Shown piece after piece: positions 1 to 5,188 of a stretch of 5,188 nucleotides of DNA. The stretch covers positions 1 to 5,188 of the forward strand of contig LCLH01000043.1 of NCBI GenBank assembly GCA_001001925.1, given 5' to 3'. Source of the stretch: Candidatus Magasanikbacteria bacterium GW2011_GWC2_45_8. Its GTDB lineage: Bacteria > Patescibacteriota > Patescibacteriia > Magasanikbacterales > UBA10146. The notes beneath the pieces were generated by a model. The model worked only from the letters and a program-made list of their open reading frames with translations. It had not been told where the DNA came from and did no database searches. The translations under genes and the position numbers were made by a program. Position 1 is the first letter of the stretch; every line of letters begins with the position of its first letter.

Positions 1-159
1 GAAATCGGCGCCGACGCCCTCATCAACATCAGCGAAGAAATTTTCCCACGCCGCGCCTTGTTTAACCAAATCCTGCGCCTTTGGTATCTCGTCATAACCA
101 TCGTCAACAATAAGCGCGGTTGTCAGTTTGCGTTCAAAAAGCAATTCATTGAGATTCAT
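1..159 (-). CDS. Receiver-like (response-regulator-type) protein, N-terminal fragment
   Basis: Fifty-three codons from ATG at 159-157 stay open to the window edge, so only the N terminus is visible. The peptide has a short lead, then a hydrophobic strand followed by an acidic pair, in TTALIVDDGYDEIPKA (about residues 12-27). This fits strand 1 and the metal-binding aspartates of a receiver domain, but the phosphoacceptor Asp and conserved Lys would lie outside the window. The start overlaps the stop of the upstream GHKL protein as ATGA (TGA at 158-156), so translation is probably coupled. AAGGAG at 175-170 sits 10 bases before the ATG. Close pairing with a protein that has a histidine-kinase-like C terminus supports a signalling partner. 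A receiver domain with an atypical, non-DNA-binding output is my inference; the output region cannot be seen. Confidence 0.72.
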   Translation of the reverse strand, partial: MNLNELLFERKLTTALIVDDGYDEIPKAQDLVKQGAAWENFFADVDEGVGADF

Positions 160-2564
160 TTGACTGACGCTCCTTCGGGCAGCTCAATTACGAACTCATG
201 AAGACGCTTTGTATCCGAGTCCACTTTTGGCGAGAGTGCTAGGCGTCCACCCATGTAAGTGGCATTCTCTCGAGCAATATAAAGTCCCAACCCTCTTCTC
301 TTGCTTTTTTCTTTTAGCGACCAGAAAGGTCGGAACACTTTTTCCTGATTCTCAATAGCAATACCACGACCGTTATCGCTAAAATGGATTACTACCGGGT
401 CAGCCTCTATTTTTATAGATATTGTCGGAACGTATCTGCTTTCGCGCGAAGCGCGCATTTCCATCCAATACATGGAATTAGAAATCAGATTCTCAAATAT
501 TTGAATCAGCATTCCCTTCACTACACGTATCCGAACAGGAGAGCTAGGTGGCTTGAAGTTAAATTTCACGCCATGTCGCCTGAACTGCGCTGCATGGCCA
601 ATTTCGATCTCCTGTATCAGTTCTCCAAGATCAAATACCTCGGAGCGCTGCCGTCCAGATACACTAAGTTGATCAAGGACGCTAAGCCGCTTAGACACGC
701 TTTTCATTTCAGTGCGTAGCGTATCTAGCTTGCTGCGCACTTCCGGCGGCATTTCTTTTCCACGAAGGGCTTCGATTGCTTCAAGTGCACTTTCGGACGC
801 ACGTGCTAATTCGTGAGCTACAACTTCAACCATAAGGCCGACACCTGCCATCTGAACCATCTGCCGCCCGTCAGCCTCCACCTCCTCAATACGTTGCTGT
901 GCTCTTGCAGCCAAGTCTTGGAACTCGACAAAAGCCTGTTGCAACTCATCCACGGCATCCTCATGCCCCTTTGGCAATATCTTGCGAACCCGATTAAGAG
1001 CAACTTTGGCGCGTGACTCAAGTTTGACGACTTCCGACTTCACGTCACCCAAGTCAAGAGGCTGTTGCTTGTGTCGCCTATCAACATCTTTGATGAAGTC
1101 CCAAAACAGTACCTGAATGACATGCTGAAGCAAGGTGATGAACACCTGCTGCTCAGGTGTTGAGCGAAGGCCTTCGCGATTCGTCTGATCCAGGAGTTGA
1201 GGATTGTTGGTGCGAGTAATATTGATGCGGCCGACAAACTGCATTTTGTTGAGAGTATAACCAGAACGTCCCATTGCGCGGCGATCAAGTCCCAGCCAGT
1301 CGTCATCGTCATCGCCGTAAGGAAAGACTCGGAATCCATCACGAAACAATAGAATGCCTGACCATTTTTTCTGAAGTTCACGGACGGCTCGCTGATCCCC
1401 AATAGAGTCTATCCGTCCTAAGCGCTGCCGGTTGTACCAGTAAGCCTGGAAATCAAATTCGCCAACCGTGTTCAATGCCGTAACCGGGAAAGCTTCAGAA
1501 ACTCCAATAACTGCGCCCTCAATATCGGGCAAAGTTAGGGTCGTTACATCAACCTCATGTGGGTGAGGAAAGCCAAGGTCAAAGGCTTCTAGCGTGATGC
1601 GCAAAACAGGCTCACCGTCGACTATACGATATGAGCCCTTGAATCCGGCATGAGCATGTTCCAGCAGATGCTTGTCCATCCACGGAATGTTAACGCGACT
1701 GCCATTCCAAATTAGCGCGATACGCGGTTTGTTTTTCTGATCAACAAAGGGATCAGTAATGCGAGCGAAATCAAAGTCTGCGTACATCTTCAAGCGGCTC
1801 TCTGTCCAATCCTCAGAGAGGTCACTAATGGTGAGAACCGTGCCAGACCAAGTAGGAGTTGGTTTCTGCCCCTCAACAGAAGCCTCAACTGGCACATCCT
1901 CTATCATCGCATCTAGATTCGAGAATTCGCGCCAGTCAATTTCCAGCCGATTCATCAAAGAATCGTTCTGCCTTGCAGTCTCCAACTTCAAGTGTTCGCC
2001 AAGCCGCATAGCAGACAAACGGCCAATACCCTTTTCCCCAAGGTACGGCGCCTTAACACTCTTTGCCCTAATCGCCTGATCGACTTCTCGCTTTCTAGAT
2101 GGCGTGCCGATGACCAAGTAATTCTTTTTCAGCTCCTCAAGTGACATGCCAGAACCCGTATCGGCAATTTCAATTGTATTAAGAAGCCTATAACTCGCAT
2201 CAAGATTCTTCAAGAAAACCTCGATCTCTTTCGGTGTTCCAAGGCCATCTTGGAACGCGCGCACTAATTCAGATCCTGCCGCTGAATCGAGTTGAGAAAT
2301 GGTCAACTCCACGAGTTGCGCTACTGCGTCCGCTCGCTCTTTACGAGACCCATTTTTGTAATTTTCCGAGGCAGAAATTGATGTCGCTTTATGGCTAATG
2401 CGCAAATAGCTATTTCGACGTAGAACGATTTTGAATCTGACCTCAACGCCATTCTTAGACCTGGCATCAAATGCATTCTTTATCAACTCATAGAACGCAA
2501 TAGTGTCTGAACTTATAAGTTCAGCTCCAAGCTCCAGGACGGTTCGCGCGGATATCTTAAACAC
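156..2564 (-). CDS. Dual GHKL ATPase: HSP90-like N-terminal domain plus histidine-kinase-like C terminus
   Basis: Complete 802-residue protein with no signal peptide or membrane segment, so probably cytoplasmic. The first ATPase domain has the N box YELIKNAFDA (25-34), the Mg/ATP motif ADTGSGM (134-140) and a glycine lid GEKGIGRLSA (176-185). A middle region (about 240-490) includes RDGFRVFPYG (408-417), an acidic run DDDDDW (418-423) and LLDQTNREGL (457-466), which recall HSP90/MutL-type ATP-binding proteins of defence islands. A helical, probably coiled-coil stretch (about 505-635) holds VVAHELAR (581-588), with His584 a possible phosphoacceptor. The C terminus is a kinase-type ATPase: FENLISNS (690-697), SDNGRGIA (729-736), FRPFW (744-748) and RRGLGLYIA (756-764). 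The start is GTG; an in-frame TAA lies seven codons upstream, and no other start lies between. The ribosome site is weak (GGGA, 8 bases away). The gene ends in ATGA with the receiver gene. It probably senses a signal or nucleotide state and passes it to that partner. Kinase activity is inferred. Confidence 0.88.
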   Translation of the reverse strand: MFKISARTVLELGAELISSDTIAFYELIKNAFDARSKNGVEVRFKIVLRRNSYLRISHKATSISASENYKNGSRKERADAVAQLVELTISQLDSAAGSELVRAFQDGLGTPKEIEVFLKNLDASYRLLNTIEIADTGSGMSLEELKKNYLVIGTPSRKREVDQAIRAKSVKAPYLGEKGIGRLSAMRLGEHLKLETARQNDSLMNRLEIDWREFSNLDAMIEDVPVEASVEGQKPTPTWSGTVLTISDLSEDWTESRLKMYADFDFARITDPFVDQKNKPRIALIWNGSRVNIPWMDKHLLEHAHAGFKGSYRIVDGEPVLRITLEAFDLGFPHPHEVDVTTLTLPDIEGAVIGVSEAFPVTALNTVGEFDFQAYWYNRQRLGRIDSIGDQRAVRELQKKWSGILLFRDGFRVFPYGDDDDDWLGLDRRAMGRSGYTLNKMQFVGRINITRTNNPQLLDQTNREGLRSTPEQQVFITLLQHVIQVLFWDFIKDVDRRHKQQPLDLGDVKSEVVKLESRAKVALNRVRKILPKGHEDAVDELQQAFVEFQDLAARAQQRIEEVEADGRQMVQMAGVGLMVEVVAHELARASESALEAIEALRGKEMPPEVRSKLDTLRTEMKSVSKRLSVLDQLSVSGRQRSEVFDLGELIQEIEIGHAAQFRRHGVKFNFKPPSSPVRIRVVKGMLIQIFENLISNSMYWMEMRASRESRYVPTISIKIEADPVVIHFSDNGRGIAIENQEKVFRPFWSLKEKSKRRGLGLYIARENATYMGGRLALSPKVDSDTKRLHEFVIELPEGASVK

Positions 2565-2679
2565 TCTCGAATTCCCGGCTGATTACTCCAAGCGAAGGGG
2601 AAAAGCACAGCGGCACAAGGGCCTCTTCTACAACTCCACATACGTTCTCTACGTTGCAACACCAATTTTGTCGATGCAT
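2557..2679 (-). CDS. Possible 40-residue leader ORF ahead of the GHKL gene
   Basis: Too short to be a confident gene, but unusually well framed. ATG at 2679-2677 is preceded by GGAGGA (2690-2685), the best ribosome site in the window, with 5 bases between it and the ATG. The frame runs 40 codons to TAA at 2559-2557, so its last 8 bases overlap the GTG start of the GHKL protein (2564-2562). The peptide begins MHRQNWCCNVENVCG, has four cysteines in all and ends REFESV; I recognise no domain. Because the GHKL gene itself has a poor ribosome site and a GTG start, coupling through this ORF would explain how it is translated. It could be a real small protein, a regulatory leader peptide, or chance. 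Codon use in so short an ORF is not informative. Confidence 0.4.
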   Translation of the reverse strand: MHRQNWCCNVENVCGVVEEALVPLCFSPSLGVISREFESV

Positions 2680-2684
2680 GAATA

Positions 2685-2690
2685 TCCTCC
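2685..2690 (-). promoter_or_regulatory. Strong Shine-Dalgarno site GGAGGA
   Basis: On the minus strand GGAGGA is followed by TATTC and then ATG (2679-2677). It is the strongest ribosome-site match near any start here, yet it does not serve an annotated-size gene: the next large ORF begins more than 100 bases downstream. It therefore supports the short leader ORF as a translated unit. Confidence 0.45.
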
Positions 2691-2708
2691 GTCCGACTAA
2701 CATTGTCC

Positions 2709-2737
2709 TTCATACGAAATTCACTAACAAGCAGCAA
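2709..2737 (-). promoter_or_regulatory. Weak sigma-70-like promoter candidate for the GHKL-receiver pair
   Basis: On the minus strand TTGCTG (2737-2732) and TATGAA (2714-2709) are separated by exactly 17 bases. Matches to the consensus are 3 of 6 at -35 and 4 of 6 at -10, so the boxes alone are unremarkable. The position is what makes it plausible. It lies in the only intergenic gap of the cluster, and transcription would begin near 2702, just ahead of the GGAGGA site. It would allow the sensor and receiver genes to be expressed separately from the ATPase and PAPS-reductase genes. Confidence 0.22.
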
Positions 2738-2764
2738 AACCGACAAATTCGACACACCAAGACT

Positions 2765-3607
2765 TCATTTATGACAAACCAAACAGGCTCCTCCGCCCTC
2801 CTCTACCAAGTAAAGGTCGTCAATATCAATGGGCTGAAGTGTTTGGGGGCGCAGTGGGTTTACCCTAATTCGCGCGAGTTCACGCTGCTTCCTGACTTCA
2901 AAATCAGCATGAATCTCAGCAATACGTTCTGGTTGCTCCAGTTCTGCTAGTGACTCTCCTTGTGTCCATGTAAAAGGGGAGCCGCTCTCAAGGGCCGTCT
3001 TTTCATATGCCTTCGCTTTTTCAAACTCGCCTGGATGTTTTTGAAGAAGCCGAGCCCACTCTATCTTCTGTTGAAAGAAACAAAATGTACAGCCACTACG
3101 AGAACGCCATTCATAATATTTCGGCATGCCAACACCAGAAGCATCTAGCAAATCATACACTCCAGGCTTATCAACCCCGTGTTCACGAAATGGTAATTTA
3201 ACTTCTAGGTTTTGATGTTGAGATATTAGTCCTTCTCGATGGTCTTCATCAGCTCTAATGGCAACATAGCTATAAACCCTGTCGCCACGGTCTAGCCAAG
3301 GGCGAATCCAATTTTTAAAAGGCAAAAGCTTCAGCTGGCGCGTACACCAACGTGTTTTAGGGCTTGGTAAGAAATTCCCATATTCTCTGAGCCAAAAATC
3401 AAAATCACGCTGAGAATTGAGGCGCTCGATCTTCTTACCTAGAAACCCCTCAAGCTTCGCCAGAAAGTCATAGACTTCAGGCAATTCCTTTCCGGTATCA
3501 GTGAAAAAATATCGCATATTCAAATGCGGGTATTTTTGACGCATAAATATTGCCAACGCTGCACTATCTTTCCCTCCGGACAAACCCAGGACGTGATGCT
3601 CATTCAT
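2765..3607 (-). CDS. DndC/CysH-like PAPS-reductase-family protein (PP-loop ATPase, probable Fe-S protein)
   Basis: Complete 280-residue soluble protein. The adenine-nucleotide-hydrolase fold is marked by the PP-loop SGGKDS (10-15), FTDTGKELPEVYDF (35-48), the substrate-side motif TRWCTRQLK (85-93) and IRADEDHREG (117-126). A C-x2-C follows in SGCTFCFFQQ (171-180), and a second ends the protein in CLVCHK (275-280). Cys88, 173, 176, 275 and 278 could bind a 4Fe-4S cluster, as in DndC and assimilatory reductases. Known family members activate a substrate by adenylation or reduce APS/PAPS; DndC acts in DNA phosphorothioation. No sulfate-assimilation gene is nearby, and the neighbours are defence-type ATPase and GHKL genes, so a role in DNA or nucleotide modification is more likely than cysteine synthesis. 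The ATG overlaps the upstream stop by 8 bases (ATGAATGA), and AAGGAGT (3622-3616) lies just upstream. I give no symbol because the Dnd partners are not visible. Confidence 0.85.
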   Translation of the reverse strand: MNEHHVLGLSGGKDSAALAIFMRQKYPHLNMRYFFTDTGKELPEVYDFLAKLEGFLGKKIERLNSQRDFDFWLREYGNFLPSPKTRWCTRQLKLLPFKNWIRPWLDRGDRVYSYVAIRADEDHREGLISQHQNLEVKLPFREHGVDKPGVYDLLDASGVGMPKYYEWRSRSGCTFCFFQQKIEWARLLQKHPGEFEKAKAYEKTALESGSPFTWTQGESLAELEQPERIAEIHADFEVRKQRELARIRVNPLRPQTLQPIDIDDLYLVEEGGGACLVCHK

Positions 3608-5188
3608 GGCCAGAGACTCCTTGTTCAGCGTTCAGATTCTCGAATATATTGGCGCCTACCTCGGCGATTGCAGCAAGGAATATTTCACGCTTCAAACTTC
3701 CGGTTGCCAACTTGGCCAGCAATTCGTTAGCAAGCGTTTGGATAGCAAGACTATCGCTCTCAGAGACATCGAACGTCCCTGTTACAGTTCTCTTGGAGCC
3801 GAATACCACTCCAATGGCGCGCCGTGTTGCCGGCCGACCACGAACCTGAGCCAACGATTCCAGTCTCCTGAACTCCATTGCCCAAGACAACAATTGAACT
3901 TCGCCAGCATCAATCTCGTGATCAGTCCAATCCTTGCTAGGCTTTCCTATCGCTAGCATTAGCAAACCTTCAATATCCTCAAGTGAACCAGTGTAGTCGG
4001 TAAACCGAGTTGCAAATGCGTCAAGCTTAAAATCGGCTCCTACGCCTGCTACCGTCTTACCTCGGACATTCAATCGGCTCAACTCGCCCTGATGATCAAG
4101 AGCGTCGAAAAGTCGCTTCTCAACCTTCCGCAAACGAGACTCAAAAGCCTCAGTTAATTCACCAATAATGGTAGCAATTATCTTTGCCAACTCTGCAGGC
4201 TTTCGAGTATTAAGAACTAGGGGCAAATCAGCAAATAGCACCTTATGAGGATCTGAAGCATGCAACAACAGACGACGAACGTTTTTGGCTTCATTGGACA
4301 GACTATCTGTACGTCTTGTCCACTGAGGCAATTGATATACTAGCGATACAAGTGCCCTCGCCGAATCAAGCGCGTCGGCAGCCACTGCTGTACCTAGTCG
4401 TTGACTAAGTGCAGCTGATAGAGCTTCCAGCATCTTTCGCTCTGTAGCCTCGATACGGACGTACCTCCAGCCAATGCGCGTTGGATCTTGCAACCACTCA
4501 TCAATGTGAGCTTCAGTAACATCTGGAGTGAAAATACCTTCAACATATAACGCAAGCTGATTACGATGAGCAATGAAAAATGCGAGCGCGAATATTGGCA
4601 GAAGGCCAGCTTTGACACCAAAAGGCGGTTTTGACCACACATCGTAAAGCTCAGACAATTCAACGATCCTGTCAGAACCAATAACAAGCGCTATTGCCGC
4701 ATCCCAAACCCCAACCATCGATTCACTGCTGGGTGTGCCGCTTGGGCTGGTGAATCTCCAAACTCCTTTTACCTCGTGATGCAGTCCTAGGGCTCGTACT
4801 ACCGTATGATGAAGTCCGGCATCCGCTGAAAACGTCGTGTACCCCAAATTCTGGCGATCAGCGTTGGTAAGCATGGCGGGAAGCAATTCACGCTGTGCTT
4901 TAGCTGCATTGGTAGAAAGTGAATTGCGATTAACGAGTTCGCTATTCACATAAGGTGATTTGCTATAAATTGATTCGGCAACATCTGACGCGAGACGCGA
5001 GAGCCCTTCGCTCCCCATATTCTTTTTTGAATGGCCTTCGTAGTACCATGACGCGTTGTGGAAAGCATCGTTCAATTCGTCAGACAGGGAGGCGCGAATC
5101 GCCTGTAGTCGCGCGGTTATCTCTCTCATGGCGATGCTATCAGCATGCAATTTTTGGCTGTTTTGCCGGACGTACTCCAATGCCGCTA
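3600..5188 (-). CDS. Large defence-type ATPase-like protein, C-terminal fragment (5' end outside window)
   Basis: The frame is open to the window edge and ends at TGA 3602-3600; about 528 codons are visible. A TTG at 5180 could be read as a start, but the codons before it (GCG GCA) remain open and no ribosome site can be seen, so I treat it as internal. There is no P-loop in the visible part. It is mostly helical and soluble, with these landmarks counted from that TTG: NSELVNRNSLSTNAAKAQRE (79-98), KPPFGVKAGLLPIFALA (184-200), LALYVEGIFTP (209-219), LPQWTRRTDSLS (284-295), VLFADLPLVL (314-323) and a late LAQVRGRPATR (443-453). From memory these recall the C-terminal half of roughly 1000-residue P-loop ATPases in defence islands (BrxC/PglY or DUF6079-like). 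That assignment is tentative, and the ATPase domain should lie upstream of this window. The gene's end overlaps the PAPS-reductase-like gene by 8 bases, so the two are probably co-translated. Confidence 0.72.
   Translation of the reverse strand, partial: AALEYVRQNSQKLHADSIAMREITARLQAIRASLSDELNDAFHNASWYYEGHSKKNMGSEGLSRLASDVAESIYSKSPYVNSELVNRNSLSTNAAKAQRELLPAMLTNADRQNLGYTTFSADAGLHHTVVRALGLHHEVKGVWRFTSPSGTPSSESMVGVWDAAIALVIGSDRIVELSELYDVWSKPPFGVKAGLLPIFALAFFIAHRNQLALYVEGIFTPDVTEAHIDEWLQDPTRIGWRYVRIEATERKMLEALSAALSQRLGTAVAADALDSARALVSLVYQLPQWTRRTDSLSNEAKNVRRLLLHASDPHKVLFADLPLVLNTRKPAELAKIIATIIGELTEAFESRLRKVEKRLFDALDHQGELSRLNVRGKTVAGVGADFKLDAFATRFTDYTGSLEDIEGLLMLAIGKPSKDWTDHEIDAGEVQLLSWAMEFRRLESLAQVRGRPATRRAIGVVFGSKRTVTGTFDVSESDSLAIQTLANELLAKLATGSLKREIFLAAIAEVGANIFENLNAEQGVSGHE
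3616..3622 (-). promoter_or_regulatory. Ribosome binding site of the PAPS-reductase-like gene
   Basis: AAGGAGT on the minus strand, 8 bases before ATG 3607-3605, lies inside the end of the upstream ATPase-like gene. It fixes the start at this ATG. It also shows that the PAPS-reductase-like protein can be initiated independently, despite the 8-base overlap with the upstream stop. Confidence 0.65.

Larger units (their letters stand above)
2565..2764. other. 200-base gap between the PAPS-reductase-like gene and the GHKL gene
   Basis: This is the only spacing between large genes in the cluster; the others overlap by 4 or 8 bases. It holds the promoter candidate (2737-2709), the GGAGGA site and most of the short leader ORF. 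I found no convincing stem-loop followed by a T run on the minus strand, so there is no sign of a terminator after the PAPS-reductase-like gene, and read-through remains likely. Confidence 0.6.

Noticed and set aside
384..719. Plus-strand 111-codon ORF opposite the GHKL C terminus
   Set aside because: It lies antisense within a well-supported gene whose motifs are intact, lacks recognisable domains and has an amino-acid make-up typical of a shadow frame.
1040..1402. Minus-strand 120-codon ORF inside the GHKL gene
   Set aside because: It is an alternative frame of a region coding for the conserved RDGFRVFPYG and TNREGL blocks; no independent support.
2513..2755. Minus-strand 80-codon ORF starting with GTG across the gap and into the GHKL gene
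   Set aside because: It has no ribosome site, runs deep into the start of the GHKL gene in another frame and shows no domain. The shorter ORF at 2679-2557 fits the ribosome site far better.
2565..2764. Rho-independent terminator or riboswitch in the gap
   Set aside because: I found no stable GC-rich hairpin followed by a T run on the minus strand and no recognisable aptamer.
2654..2950. Plus-strand 98-codon ORF spanning the gap and the end of the PAPS-reductase-like gene
   Set aside because: It is antisense to the conserved C-terminal CLVCHK region, and I see no ribosome site or domain.
2765..3607. Naming this gene dndC or cysH
   Set aside because: The fold and motifs fit both families, but neither the Dnd partner genes nor sulfate-assimilation genes are visible, so a specific symbol would overstate the evidence.
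3524..3956. Several overlapping plus-strand ORFs at the PAPS-reductase/ATPase junction
   Set aside because: They are antisense to both genes, mutually overlapping, and encode nothing recognisable.
5178..5180. TTG at 5180 as the true start of the ATPase-like protein
   Set aside because: The frame remains open upstream to the window edge, and the visible protein looks like the C-terminal half of a larger one.

Overview
The window is a stretch of mid-GC bacterial DNA that reads almost entirely on the minus strand. It carries one compact gene cluster that is cut at both window edges. Nothing in it identifies a species. Codon use, strong AGGAG-type ribosome sites and the protein style suggest a proteobacterium-like host, but this is a weak inference. 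No rRNA, tRNA, transposase, CRISPR array or convincing terminator was seen.

In transcription order (high to low coordinates) the layout is as follows. (1) 5188-3600 is the C-terminal part of a large protein that enters from outside the window. It resembles the helical C-terminal half of the large P-loop ATPases found in bacterial defence islands. (2) 3607-2765 is a complete DndC/CysH-like PAPS-reductase-family protein with an SGGKDS PP-loop and five cysteines suited to an Fe-S cluster. It overlaps gene 1 by 8 bases. (3) 2764-2565 is a 200-base gap, the only one in the cluster. It holds a weak promoter candidate and a possible 40-codon leader ORF with a very good ribosome site, whose stop overlaps the next start. 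(4) 2564-156 is an 802-residue protein with two GHKL ATPase domains: an HSP90/MutL-like one at the N terminus and a histidine-kinase-like one, preceded by an H-E-L box, at the C terminus. (5) 159-1 is the beginning of a receiver-like protein, coupled to gene 4 through an ATGA overlap and cut by the window edge.

The reading I favour is a multi-gene defence or DNA-modification cluster. A large ATPase and a DndC-like nucleotide/sulfur-transfer enzyme would form the effector or modification part, and a GHKL sensor with its receiver partner the signalling or switch part. The arrangement recalls Dnd and some BREX types, which also pair PAPS-reductase-like proteins with large ATPases. However, no DndB/D/E, PglZ, methylase or nuclease gene is visible here, and I cannot match the set to a named system from the sequence alone. 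The overlapping genes argue that the products work together; the biological role is inference.
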